From contig VCJN01002501.1 of assembly GCA_006384855.1 (NCBI GenBank), positions 1-64,000 on the forward strand: 64,000 bases of DNA. Direction: 5' to 3'. This DNA is from Tetraselmis striata. Lineage: Eukaryota; Chlorophyta; Chlorodendrophyceae; Chlorodendrales; Chlorodendraceae. The position numbers and the translations under genes were made by a program. The notes under the pieces were generated by a model. That model was not told where the DNA came from. It did no database searches and worked only from the letters and a program-made list of their open reading frames with translations. Below are positions 1 to 14,062 of the stretch, piece after piece. Position 1 is the first letter of the stretch, and each line of letters opens with the position of its first letter.

Positions 1-3000
1 AATCGTACCATGACCTCTGGGATGTTCAGCAGAACGAGCTGCATGGCGTGCTGATCAGGGTGCTGGTCGAGCTTGAGCAACACCTGACCTGCCGGCAGGC
101 AGTGGCCCGGCAGGTGGGAGTTCCTACCGCTGCTGAGTCACCATCACTAACACCCTCAGGAAACGAGTGATGGCGGATGTTTTATCCCCTTCAAAGCAGC
201 AAATGTTGACCCACATTACCGCCTGGCTGCTGTGGCTCCCCTCTCGCTGCTGCAGATTGTGGCTACTCTGCTAGACTGCACCCTCTGCCCGCCAAAGAGC
301 CCCGCTGACGTTTTGATATCCCGAGACTTGCACGTGGGATCCCCCCCCCCCCCCCCCCCCCCCCTCCACTTTTCCTTTCCTCCCTGGTGGCAATCACCTG
401 TAGGATCACAGCGTAAAGCGTGTGTTGCCATCATGTTGTTGGCAGGATGCAGAGGGCGAGTGGATGGGTTGGCGCATCTACCGCCCGTGCTGGATTGCTG
501 TGCTAGATGGGACTACCACAACTGCTCCCTGTACTCCCCCCCCCCCCCCCCCCCCCCCTTACCCTCTTTCCTTTAAATGCACATATCAGATAGCCTCCCT
601 CCCCCTTCCCCGTCCTCCTTCCTCCCCCCCCCCCCCCCCCCCCCCTCATTTCCGATTTTTGCCTTGATTGATGCCCCGCGCAGTGATTCAGCCAGAACAA
701 GAAGCAAGCGCCAAAGAGCTCCTCTACAACACACTGTTGCAGGCGGTGTCTGATATGCTGAGCCAGCTGGACCTACGCTACCACACGAAGCGGTGCGCAT
801 TCCCGAACATGTTGCTGTGTTTGTTTATGTTCCACCTTTTAACAGTCCATGCAGCGGCTTGTGCGTTCTTGCAGACCCTTCATTGACATGTTGCTTATTG
901 GTCAGCAGACCGGTGGAGGCAGAAGAAACTGGTAGCGAGGGTGAGGAAACAACAGAAGATGCGGTCCTCGCAGCAGAGATCGGGCATGGGCTGGAGGCAG
1001 CAAACACGGAGCATATGTCTGCCTTTCTCAATCTTTCTGGTATCAGCATCCCTTGCAATGGCCCAGGATCCCATAGTGTCAGAGATCCAGCTTACTGGTG
1101 CACACTCGGAATGTTGCGCACTCGGATGACCATGTTTTTATGCTTGCCAAAAGTCAAGTGCCAGATTGGCCTGCGCAGACAAGTGGTGTAGTGACGCAAT
1201 GTGCGTCGTTTGCAGCCTTTGTGTGCGATGTTCTTCCACACTGCGGGGCGGAGTGGTTCAAGCCATGGGCGTACCGACTCAGCCTGGAGATCTACCAGGC
1301 AGCCCAGAACTACGAGCTGCTCAGTGGGAACTATCGCATGCTAACAACCTGCCTGGAGCTATGCAAGGCTGCAGGTCGGTGCCCTGTGCATTAGCCATGT
1401 CTGCGGGGACAGGCGGGGCGCTGCCGGAAGAGGACTCGATTGACCGAGCATGCGTGCACGGGTCCCCAGGGCTACTGGACCTGACGGTGACCGAAGGGGG
1501 CGATCCGGGGGGATGCTTGGAGCTCTACTCCCTCATGGCTGGCCGCATGCTACTGGCAGCTAGGCGCTTCAAGGCAGGGCCATCACCCACCGGTGCCCAT
1601 TTGCTATCATATTTCACGCAAGAAGATGCTGAAGATTTCCCCACTCGATCCGTGTGTCCTGCGACCTTCTTAACCTAACAGCCACTTTTTTTGTGTCACC
1701 CGGATGTCATCCCGCTGTCGCTGTCAGGATGAGCTCTTGGGCGCCTGCCTGGAGTACCTGCTGGCCGTGCCCATTGGCATCCTGCGCCTCAGGCAGCTGG
1801 TCCCGGCAATGCAGTCTGCCCTGCGTCTGGGACAGAGCTACCCCCCAGTCGCGGCTGTGGCTATGAGCGCACTTGAAAGGTGTGGGGGCTGATGAGCTGC
1901 GCGGATAGTGTGCGATTTCCCTTCCTTCCTAATGTCTGTCCGTGGCAATGCAGATGGGAGGCAGAGGCGGCCGCAGACATGCAGACCATTCTGCCTGATG
2001 TTGTCCCCTTCATGGGGGTTTACCTGGAGGATAGCATTGCTTTGCCTGGATACCAGTCGGACAGCAGGCCGACCAAGCGGGCGAAGAAGCGTCGCCGTCG
2101 TCAATTTGAGCAAAGCAGCCGCCACATGTATGAGCAGCTGCAGCTACGAGTGGCAGCCTGGCTGGGGCGTGTGGGCGCAGATGTGCACTTAGTAATCAGC
2201 GGTGCACCTGAGGGCAGTGTAGCGCCTGGAGAGGATATCACAGTTGGCAGCGGCGGCAATGAACTTACGCGCTGGGGTGACGGCGCACACCATCTCGGGC
2301 TGGAAGTCTGGTGGAGGGGGTGGTCCAACTCCCAAGCAGTCTGGCTTGACGACCTGCTTCCCGTCATTGCTGACCTCTCAGAGCACAGCGCGGACCGCCA
2401 CACCCAGGTAACTTCCCGCAAATGCCCCGTTGTGGCATGGCGTGCCCTCCAGCGTTAGGGCTTGGTTTTAAGCTGCCTCTTAGCCATCATTCTCAGCATA
2501 TGCGCACGCATGTGTGTGAAGGGGGGGGGATTGATGAGCCCGGATCACGGATTATATTAATGTACACGTGTCTTGGTCTGCTGCCATCTTCTAGGCGTCG
2601 GCATGTGAGTTTCTGCATGCAGCAGCGCTTATGGTCATTGGCATCAATGCAAAGGCTCCCAGTGGGCACCAGGTGACACTCCCGGTCCCCATCGCTCCCA
2701 TTTTACGACCATAATGTTGTCACCCCCGCATGTGTTTGGGGCCCTATCCAGTAACTGTTCTTGCTTTCCACCCTTGACCATCCACACTTCCAATGAATCT
2801 ATTGCTCGCATCCATTCTGCTAGGCATGATCCCGTGATCTTATTTGCCCATTCAGGATTTTGACGAGGCACCCTCCAAGCTGCATACCGTCATGGAAAAG
2901 CTTTTTCCGGTCATTGTTCGGTGCGGCCGCTTGCTGACTACTGCAGCATCGTAACATCCTTGCGTGGATTTTTCGTGAAGAATGATACAGAATCCCCCCC

Positions 3001-6000
3001 CCCCCCCCCCCCCCAACCCCCCCCGTGTGCGCGCCCTCGGGTGCCCTCCTTTTCGTGCTGCCCCCTGTTTGCTCTGTCGCCAGCCTTGCATCTACAGCGG
3101 AGGGCTCCTTGGCACGGCAACTGTTCTACCCAATGCTCATGTCAATCGTGCATTGGCTCACCAAAAACGCACGGCGCGAGGCAGCAGAAACGATGGCACT
3201 GCTGGACTCACTTCTCCTCGGGGTGACTGATGCAAACAGCGCAGCCAAACGGTCAACCCCCCCCCCCCCCCCCCTTTCCCCCCTTCCCCAAGATCTGCTT
3301 GGCATCTTAGCGTCACTTGAACATGCAAAGTAAATAAAAAATTCCAAATGAATGTGATCCAAGTATCCTTTTTGCCCATGGAACGATGCAGGGAAGTGTG
3401 CGCAGAAGCAATGGCAGAGTTCCTGAAATGGTCTGCCAAACATGCGGGCGCAGGCAAGCCGAGCTCCTCCTCCTCCTGATTCCCCGGCAGTGCTGCTCTT
3501 TTGCCATCTTATCGCCAAGTCAGTAGAAGCAGGGCCAAGCCGTGAGACACACTCCCTTTCGGTGCTGATGTCTCAAATGCCCCCCTCCCTACCCCCCCCC
3601 GTGGGGAACTCTTTCACCTTATTAACCTGCAGGCAAAAGCAGTCAGTCCGTCTCAAACCCAGAGTCATTGCTGCGGCGCATCTTTGAACGCTTATGCCAT
3701 CCAGAGCCGTATCAGCGCCTAGGGGGGGCCACCGCGCTATGCCACTGCTACAGGTTTGGCCTCGCATTTGCCCCCCCCCCCCCCCCCCCCCCCCCCCTCC
3801 CCCCCGGCTCATTTTGGTGACACTGCTGCTCAATGTTAGGAGACAGCGCCGCATTTCATAACGCTGGTCCGGCTGTCCGGATTGAATGTCTGTTCCTATC
3901 CCAGGCAGCTATGTCAGCGGGAGCTGAGAGAGGTCGTCAGCAAGCTCCTGCTCGAGGCGCTCTTCTTCACGCTCAACGCGCTCCGCATGGCAAGCGCGGA
4001 CCCGGCTGGCAACGAGGCCATCAGCCTGCTGCGCCGCACCGCGCTCAGGCTTGGCGGCCTCGCTTCACGCCACGCATCGCTGCTAGCCCGTCATGACATA
4101 GCCCGTACTGGACCCTTCCAGTCTCTGGTAGGTGAAGTGTTGCCAGATCATACCCTGTCATGCGCGATGTGCGAATGCACACTTACAATGCATTGCGGTT
4201 GTTCCTGACTGTGCCGCAGTCCCTGTATTGTATGACGAATGCTGCCGAGGTTTAGGCATCGTGATTGAGATTGGAGTTTCACTCAGTAATGTGAATAATC
4301 TTCCCGGCTGTATGTTACCTAAGCATCGCCGTGTTGCCCTCCTTCCACCTCCAAAAGGGACCCTTTTTGGAGTGGTTGTGGACCAAGACAAGTGCGCCGC
4401 AGCGCCAGTTTCGGGCGGTGTGCCAGCGGCTACTGGAGGAACTTGTGGTTCACATGGAGGAGGGTGACCTCATGACGGGCGGCTCAGCGGCGCAAGCAAT
4501 GGAGCTGGACAGTGCTGGCACCGAAGCGCCCGCAACCCAGGGCGGCGATGACGTTCTCCGTGATGCCAGCCGGCTGCGATCCTGGGCGGAGGCAACGCTA
4601 CGTGCGGATATTGGACATTGGCAGCGGAAACGAGGGCATGGAGGGCCTGGCATCTGTCCGCGCGGCCGTACCAGCGTGGTCTGGCGGGGAAGATGTGGAG
4701 CTCTGGCTGGCTACACTTTGTGGTGGCATTGAATGGTGCTACTGGGCGCTGGACAAGGGCGTCCTTAGTGTGTGTATATCCTCCCTCCTTTCGTTTTGTT
4801 CCTTGCCTATATGTATACTTCAAACTTCCCCGGATTCCATCCTCTTGACGGATGCATTTACAGCACTTGTTAAGCTCCGAGCTGAACAACATGTGTGGAC
4901 CAATACCAGGTGGAGGAGCTCAAGGACAGCCAAACAATTAACAGAGCGACCATTGACGGTCCAGGCGCGTCTGTGGCATTGTGTCACGCCGTTACCTCCC
5001 TCCCAACCTTTCTCCAGCTGCTCGCCCGGGAGAACACCCGGTCGTCACCTCTCCTTATGGGCTGCAAGAAAGCGTGCTCTCGGACAGCGCTGCATGTACT
5101 GCAGCTCATGGCAGCGCTTCACCGTCAGGGCCAGCCGGTACGGCGCCCCGCTGTCCTCCCCAATGGACACAATTGTCTTTGAGTGGGCGGAGGCAGTGGG
5201 TTGTGGCCTTTACAATTGATCATGAACAACACTTGATCCAGTATCAACACAGATAGGCCATCCACACAGTATTGCTGCAAGCCCCCATTCACAGCAGCAT
5301 CTGCGCCTTGCGCACACAGACCAGACGGCAACCCTATGCTTTTACCTAGGTCAGAACTGCCAGGCTGATCAAGGGGTGACGCATGCTTGGTCTGAGCTAA
5401 TTGTTGTGATGCTCGTGGGTTTGCGGCCCAGATGCAAGCAGGCGGCATTGACGCAGCATCAGAGGACCTACACTCTTTCCTGGCGGCTGCTCTCATTGCA
5501 CCCTCCGCGCTGGGTGTGCATACCCTTGAGGGCCCCTTGCAGGATCAGATGGCTCGAGGTGCGCCCCCCCTCCCCCTCGCCCCCGCCCCCGCCCCCCGCC
5601 CCTCCTTCCATCTGCCCACATCACTGCTGGCATTTTCACGATGCCCTGCCTCCCGGACGACATGGCCCCAAAGACCTGCCATTGCAACCTTTTTGAGATC
5701 GCCATGATAGTTGCTGTCTTTCAATTGCTGACGGAGTGGCATCAGCACTTGCCTATGTTTACGCGTTGTTTGCAATCTGAAACATCTAAGCGACGTATCC
5801 ACACCTGCTGAGATGCCTCCCCCCCCCCCCCCCCCCCCGGCCTCCCCAGATGCGAAGGCCGTTTTGGAGGCAGCATCTGACAGGTCTCATGGTACTGCGG
5901 CGCCAGAGCTGGTGACTGGTGTAAAAGATGCGTTGGAGACGCGCTTCAATGCGCTGCTGCAGGTATGGCGTTTGCCCCTCACCTGGCTGTGCGTACTATT

Positions 6001-9000
6001 CTTGCGCCTGGGGAAGGCCTGCTAAAGTTTTGCGTTAAAAGGCATTGCCGTTAATATACCCTGCATGTTATGCGGGGCGTCGAGACAGGAGTCAGATGCG
6101 GGCGCCAGCGGTGAAGTGATGCTCCCATTTGGATCGCACAAGGGCGAGGAACTCATCCATGGTATTTTCATTCACCCCACCTCAACCTGCCTCAATGTCA
6201 CATGCTTCATGCTGCGCAGGTTGATATGAGCAGTCATCCCAACGTCCCTGAGGCCCCTGCCACGGTTGCAGGAGATAAACCTTTACTCCTGTATGCGCGT
6301 AATAGAAAGCATTTCACGATTGAGGCATCTATTTCAGGGGCGTAGCCTTACCCCCATCCGCCCTCATCCCGCCTTGCATCCTTTCCAGGGCTCTCTACTC
6401 TCGTGTATTCCCCCGAAGCCGTGCGCGCGGTGCTGCCTGACCGCATACGCAACTCGCCAGAGTTGCCACTGCGGCTACTCAATCTTGCCTCCAGCCTACC
6501 GATGTCTGCTGGCCAGCAGCAGCGCGTCAGCGTCTCCCGCGCGCTCGACCTCGCGCTCAAGCTTGGGCTGGCCCGAGAGCGGAAGGTTGTGCTAGACAAG
6601 CTCCTGAGCAGCAGTGGCGCCGCAATGTATGCGGCTGTGCCTGCCGCCGTCATGCGCTGGCTACTGTTTGAGCACACCTTCACTGCACCAGCGCTCTGCC
6701 AAGCAATGGTGGCAGCTGGTGCGCCCCCCCCCCCCCCCCCCCCCCCCCGCCTTCCCTACTCCCCTATTCCCGTCCGTCCCCCCCCCCCCCCCCCCCCCTC
6801 GTCCCACTGCAGGTGTCATACTGATTTTACAATACACAGAAGTATTACCTTGTTCTATGATAGGCCGTCATTGAGGTACTAAGTGGGAACACTTTTAGAT
6901 ATTGAGGGCAGCGAGCCATGACCGCAGCTCCTCATGGTCAAAGTTTTCCAGCCTGTTCTTCCCCCCTCCCCGATCACCCAATATCGCCTGCTTGATTTGC
7001 CCATGAGGTGGAAAATCACCGGCTCTTTATGATCGCCCTGATGCTTGTGTGCTGCCTCTGATGCTGCCGCCCCTGTGTGCCGTGGCCAAGAGAAGATGAC
7101 ATCAATCGGCAGCAGGCAGAGGTGCTGCTCATGGGCGTCCTGTTGGCGCTGAGGAAAACGGGCGACCCGGCACAGGCAGTCCCCCCCCCCCCCCCCCCCC
7201 CCACCGCCCCCCCTACCCCTTCATTCCATTCGCAATGCGGGATATCTTGTAGTAAGAAGCTGAGATTGCACAGTCCCCACTGCGTGCAGGATGGATTCCT
7301 GCGGTCCTTGGTGTCCAAGGAGGCAATGCGCCACTTCAAAGCGCTGGCCCAGCCAGGCACTCCGCTGGTGGCGCAGCTGAAATTTGTGCGTGTAATGGCG
7401 GCTCTGCTGGACATTGACACCGCGCGCACACTATCTGCAGCACAGTCTGGGTCAAAGATCCTGCTCGAAATTTACCTGGTGCCCCCCCCCCCTCTCACTT
7501 TCATCACACCCCCCACATCCACATAAGCGGCAGTCTTAGCCAGGCCCCGTTGACAGCGTACAATCAATTCCAGTAGTCATGCTTCTCCACCCCTATCTGC
7601 CCGCATGGCCTGCGCGTTCCATAGGTATCTAGAACTTCGACTACTTCATTCTGTCACGTTCAAATTTCCAGTGGAGTGATGCTTGGCACGGAGGCAACCC
7701 AGCATGACCCAGCTGACAATAATCTCTTGCTATCTGGACCCAGGCTTTGCTAGAGAGCAGTTATGTGCCCAGCGGCCGCCAGCACGGGGTGGCGCTTCTG
7801 CTGGAGATGTTGCCGCTGTTGCCCCAGCTTCTCACCCTCCCTGCTGACCAATTACACCAAGTAAAGCAGCGAGTCCAGGCGGTGGTGGATGCCAAGGTTC
7901 TCGCCCTGCTAACCTTACCACTGCTGCAAGGGGCAGCTTCCCGCGTTTACCACATCTGGTATGGTGTCACATGTTTGCATTCACTACCTCATAGGATTGC
8001 CAGCTGGTGTTGGCGACTTGACGGCGTCGGAGACTGTATGTCCACTCTGCGACGCTTCCACTAACCCTGGCCTTTCCCCACCCCTGCCCCTGCCACCCCT
8101 CCCTCGTTGCACAGCTGCTTGCCTCCCCGTGGGATCTGCGGAGGGGCGCTGAACTGGCCAACCACCGCAAGTTGCTGATGTGCCTCCTGGACGTCACCAA
8201 GACCGCTGCCCAGTCCGGGCTGGATATCTCATGGGTATATATATGGCTCCCCTGTACAAAGTAAAGGACTGCAGTCGTATAGGCTACTTGCACTTTGTGA
8301 TCGTTTAACTCAGTTTGCTCTCTCCCCCCCCCCCCACTTTCCCCCCTTCCCCCTGCGGCCTCCCCCTTGCCTCCCATTTGCTTGCCACAGATTTTGCTGG
8401 AAGCGCTGCCCTCCACCCTGCGGCATATGGGCATGCCCAAGGGGCACCGCTGGCAGCTAGAGTTGGAGAAGCGACTGCGGGTGATTGTCGCGGCGCCCTG
8501 GATGGGGGCCGCACACCCTCAGGAGGAAGGGGGCGGGATGGATGACGCTGCCAAAGGCAGAACCTGGGTGGAAGGTCTCCTGGCGTCTTGCTGGACTTTG
8601 ATGACCTCCACTCTAGGCACTCGTGGAGGGACTACGTTTTCCCGCGTGCTGCTGGAGTTTGTCATGCTGCCTGCCCTGCGCCTCGCTCCTGCAGCCCAGA
8701 GGTCCGCCGGCAGGGATGCATACCCTTCCCCACCCTACTATGCACGCCACAGTCCAACTCCTTGGCACCAACATGATATTTTATCGCACCTCAGCACAGC
8801 GTGCTCATTTTCCCTACACACATTCCTCCTCTATTCACAGTCAACCGCCTGACCAAGGCTCTGATTTGCTTTTGGGTGCCGACGCACCGCGTGATGCTTT
8901 GCCGCTCCTGCCTGCCTTTCTGCTCGCATGCAGGTTGCCACTCTTTGAAAGCTGCCTCCGGCATGCGTCGCCCTACCTGAGGAGTGCGCCCACCGAGCCT

Positions 9001-12000
9001 ACGGTTTTCTTGCATGCCGCCATCTGCAGGTCTGCCCCCGTTTGGTTGGACGCCGCATTACTTCGTGCCACCTGTGCGTGTGTCTCACGGCGGGACGCTC
9101 GATCTGATAGCAACCCAGCCACCATCTGCTGGATGACTGTCCCCCCATGACAAGATGCTGGCTGATGCGCTGTCCCCCATTTCCCGGCCAGGCTACTGGG
9201 AATCCTCTACCTCTGCGTTCCCTACGCCGGTCAATTGGAGGCAAGCGAAGCATATGCGGCTCTGGGCGGCAATAAGGCAGTTGCCCAGTACCTGCGTGCC
9301 TGCTTTGCATGCGACGCTCTCCCGGCACCTGACCATGAGATGGTACGACCCCCCCCCCCCCCCCCCCCCCCCTTGTCTGCACACATATGGGTATTGTCTC
9401 ATGCCTTCAATTGCAAACCAGCCAGGTTGCTGTGTTTGTTTCACTGTCTCGGTGATCATGCCAACTGCCTGGCCCAGTTGCGGCCAGGTTTACTGTAAGG
9501 AGTGCCACTTGCGCCTCGATCCTGTCACATAGATTGGCCTGCTCGATGCAGGCCCAGCTGAAGAGGCAGCTGCGATGTACAGCGTTCTGCGCCTTTGTGT
9601 CGCTGATGACGAGCACCCAGAGCCAGGCAAAGTTCCTTGAGAGGGCCCTTGGTGAGCCCCAACTGACCGCGGCTCCCCACGCACATTCCGCCCGAGCCCA
9701 ACCAAGGGCACAGCAGGGCAGGATGGATCCTCCTTGCCCTGGGGTGAAGTTGATACGGATTTGATGGGGCAATCCGTAGCTTCCCAGGCTTGTTGTGGCA
9801 AATGACCCCCGGGGAGATATTGTGACCTCGGCAGTCGTCTTTGTCGGCGGGAATCATGCCCTTGTCTTGAAAGGATGCTAAAAGGTATGCTACCCGCTAC
9901 AGACCCAGTCAAGAGCGGCGGCGTGGGTGCTGTCTTGGCCAGTCTACTGGACCACACGTACACACTGCCTTACAGGGGGGGCAGCCCGGGCCTGGTTCCC
10001 TCCTACCCTGGCGGCCCAGTCCGCTGGCACCAGACAGAGGCGGAGGCGTTGATGGCCAAGCTGGGTGGGCTGGCCGTTGGCCTGCCGCTGCCGTATCATT
10101 TAATGGGGCCTGCTCCCACAGACACACCACTGGGCGAGCGACCCAGCCTCTCGCGCCAGATTGTCGGGTCACAGTACAGTCTCACACTGGCGGGGGCCTC
10201 CCAGCGGCCGAGCGCCTCTCAGGCCCCCGGCGCCACCCAGGCAAGCGCAACCCAGGCTCATGGGAGCGCGAGCCTGAGCGCCACACAGCGCAGGCTTGCG
10301 AACCGTGCAAGCCTAGGCAGCCAAGGTGCAAGCCAGGGTGGCAGCCAGAGCGAGGACGACCTCAGTTTTGTAGCCCATGTGCAACGCATTCAGGAGTCTG
10401 CGCTGAAGGTAGGTGTGCCTCTCCGCGCACATGACGTCCCCGGAACAGTGGTGCTTGCCCTAGGCTGCCCCGTTAACACACTTGAACTGTCCATCAACCG
10501 CCCCTTCCCCATCCTTGCTGGGTAGCACCATGTGTAAGCTACGTCATGCTTAATGCGATTTTGCGCGGGGTTCATCGCAAGCTTCTAGCAGCTCGGCGGA
10601 CGAGCACCAATCTGCGCACGTGCCCGCAGGACGAGTCACTGGAGGCCCACGACGCGCTGGATTTCTCCCCGGTGATGCTGCCCCTTGTGCTGCTGATGGA
10701 GCGCGCTGCGGAGATGGGCGCGCCTGCTGCGGGGAGCGAGGGACCTGTGCAGATGCCGGGCTGGATGCAGCAGCTACTGGACGTGCGGCCCCCTTCCCCC
10801 CCCCTCCCCACACCCATAAAAACCAAAAATGCCATGTACTTCCAAAGCGGCACACTATACTGATGTGGGCTTGCTCCGGAGAGCTGAACCGGGTAAATGA
10901 AGCTCGGCTTCTGCAGTCAGAGCCCCCCCCCCCCCCCCCCCTTCCCCATTTTCCCTTTCAGCAGCAACACACGCCTCCGGTTGCGCCAGTTTAGTCTTGT
11001 CTCAGCTGCATATGCTCTGCGGGTGCAGTTGACGCAGCCACCGCCTGAGCACGTACACTCTGCTGCTGATCTTAGGCGCTGACGGACGTGTCAGCACCGC
11101 GGCTGGTGCGGCTACTGGTCTGCAAGCTCCTGTACCACTTTGAGCATCGGCACCAGCAGCGGAGCAAGGGCAGGCGCCTTGGTGGGGACACGGCATCGGA
11201 GGCACTGGGCGTTGGGAACGAGTTTGTCAATACCGCCGGGCCTGCGCTGCTGCCGCCTGCTGGCGGGGAGGAGGTGGGTTTGCGCTGTGTCTGCGAGAGG
11301 ATGAAGACTTTGCATGTATTCCCAAAGAGCCTGGGGAAGGAGGGGGCGATGGGGTTTGAAGTGGGCCATCATGCCAGGAAGGGGCAAACGGCTGCGTGTG
11401 AGCAGATTTTGAGGCTCGCCATGCATGGCGCGGTGGCAGTATGCTGCCTTCTTTGTACAGCCAACCATGTTGCCATCTCACGGCGGCACCTGGGTCCTGC
11501 GCTGGCTCTAGACTTTGGGAGAGGGGCACACACTATCTGCTCCCAGACTCGCTTGTGTGGTGACTGGACGGAGTCTGGGACACTGGGCTGATGTATCGTG
11601 TTTGCAATGGCCCGCCTCGGATCGGCGGTGGCCAGGGCATTTTGCAGGAAGAGGAAGAGGAGGAGGAAGACAGTGATGTGCCCCCGCGCCTGTCTGCTCT
11701 TGGCGGGTTTGCAGGCGTGTGGTTTGAAGAGGTGGTGCGGCTGCTAGTGGTCGATGCGCCTGAGAGCGAGTGGGATTGGGGCCTGCACCCTCTGCTGCGC
11801 GGCATGGTGGCTGTCTTCCTCAACTGGCACGCGGCAGACGGCGCTGCACTGCAGCGGGGCACTCGGTGCTCGCAGGCGATGGCGGAGCGGCTTGTGACGC
11901 ACCTTGTGCGAGTTGGTCACTCCTCAAAAGATGCTGTACTAGTGTCCGCAAGCATTGAGCTGCTTCCTGGGCTTCACTGCAGCGCCAGCGGCGTCGGGCT

Positions 12001-14013
12001 GCTAGCTGCCATCCAGGAGCTCTCACCCGCGACTCGTCCCCCTCCAACGCCAGGATCCCATCCGCCGCGCTACGCCTTCCCCGGCACTAGATCCTCGCAC
12101 CTAGCGCAAGCAAACCTGGCAGCCAGCTACGCATCAGCTGGCTTGCTCAGCGGGGCGCTCCCCTGCCCCTGCCCCGGGCTGCTGGAGCATCTGAGCACCG
12201 TCCTTGCCTGGCAGAGAAGCACGAGCACGGTGGCTGCCAGCGTGGCATCTGCCATTGGAACCTATGCTGCCCTCGCTCAGGCCAAGCTGACCCAACCTGA
12301 GTACGCAAAAGTCTGCAAGCGCATCAAGGTGCTGCAGCCTGCGCCATGCGCCTGTCCTTATGCTTTCAGCACAGCATAGTCCCATGTGCTCTGTCAGTCA
12401 CAGGGTGGCCATGGTCCGCTTAAGCAAACACCGCACTCTAAGCCCGCATGCCACAGTGTGCGCCTGCCAATTGACGTGGATTGCGATGAATTTTGTTGGT
12501 GGTCCGGATGTGCAGGACGAGATGAACAGCCTGGCCTTCAAGCAGGGCACCGTTGCCGCGCTGGGATTGTTTGCCACTGCGGCAGATGCCATGACAGAGC
12601 GTCACGCCGAGCTGGCGCCGCAGCTCAAGTCGCCTGTCCTTGGGCGGATCAGCGTTGCATACGGGGAGACACAGCTGAAGCTGGTGCGAGTGCTGAGGTG
12701 AGCAGCATGGCAGCCGGCAAACGGAAGGGGGCTGGTGGGATTCGTGCACGTGTTTCTGCTTCAATCACCTGACAGATTGCGGTCAAATCCTTTTAGTACT
12801 GAGGGGAGAGGGAGGGCGGAGTGAAGAGAGGCAGCAGGGGGTCCAGTTGTGACAAGGTAGGCTTGCTTGGGCATGGTGCCTACCTTGCTGTCGGCCCTTG
12901 GGGCGCAAATGCACGTGTGGTCCTTGAATATGATGTAACTGGGCCTAATCTACGTGCACTTGCTGAGTTGCCTGTGTGGCACATGTCCTGCAATTGCCAT
13001 ACTGATGTTGTCGCGCTTCCAGGCTGCGCTGTCGCTGCAGTATGCTGACCGCCTGCGCTGCTTGTCTCCTACCCTGCAGACGCTGTGCGCAGCTAGGGGG
13101 CGTTGTGGCGTCTGACCTTGTGGTCGACCTGGAACCGCACCTCGGCAGCCTTCTTGGGCAGCAGAGCGCACGCGTATTGGGTATGGAACTGGTCGCGGAC
13201 CTGCTGCCAGCAGCGAGCAGCGAGCGAGCTGCGCAGCTGGTCGCCAGCCATGTGGTGGCGTACGCACTGCAGCCGGGAGCGCCCGGCGTACGCGCCTGCT
13301 GCCAGGGAATCCTCCAGCGCGCATGGACATATGCTCCAGCGGGCAGCCCGCTCAGAGCAGAGGTACTGCGGCCACCCCTGCTGGCTCTGCTGGGCGACGA
13401 GGACACCGAGGTGAGCGGGCTGCCACTGCCGGAAAGCGGCACGGCTGAGCCAATACACGGTGACAATAAAGTGGACATCTAAATACAGCCCTCCCTCCTG
13501 GCTATCAATATAGATCCCTCCCAGTAGACACAACCCAGCATGGTGCCCGGGGCACTGTTGCATACAGCCAATTGTAGTCTGACGTGTATTTGCAGCGTTC
13601 GAAAGACTACAAGGACACTAGACACAATCCCTCGAATAAAGGATGAGGCACAACCTCGAGGACGCATTGCATTGTATTGTATTGTATTGTATTGTATTGT
13701 ATTGTATTGTATTGTATTGTATTGTATTTTACTGTTTTGTATTGAGTTGTATTGTATTGTGTTGTGTTATATTGTATTGTATTGTCTTGTAATGTCTTGT
13801 CTTGTCTTGTGTTGTGTTGTGTTGTGTTGTATTGTATTGTGTTGTATGGTATTGTATTGTATTGTATTTTACTGTTTTGTATTGAGTTGTATTGTATTGT
13901 GTTGCATTGTATTGTATTGTATTGTATTGTATGGTATTGTACTGTGTGTGTGTGTGAGTGTGTGTGTGTGAGTATGTGTGAGTGTGTGTGAATATGTGTG
14001 AGTGTGTGTGTGA

Positions 14014-14062
<49 letters not shown>

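Noticed and set aside
232-667. Open frames encoding poly-Pro or poly-Gly proteins
   Set aside because: They exist only because homopolymer C tracts contain no stops; the same artefact recurs at every C or G run in the window.
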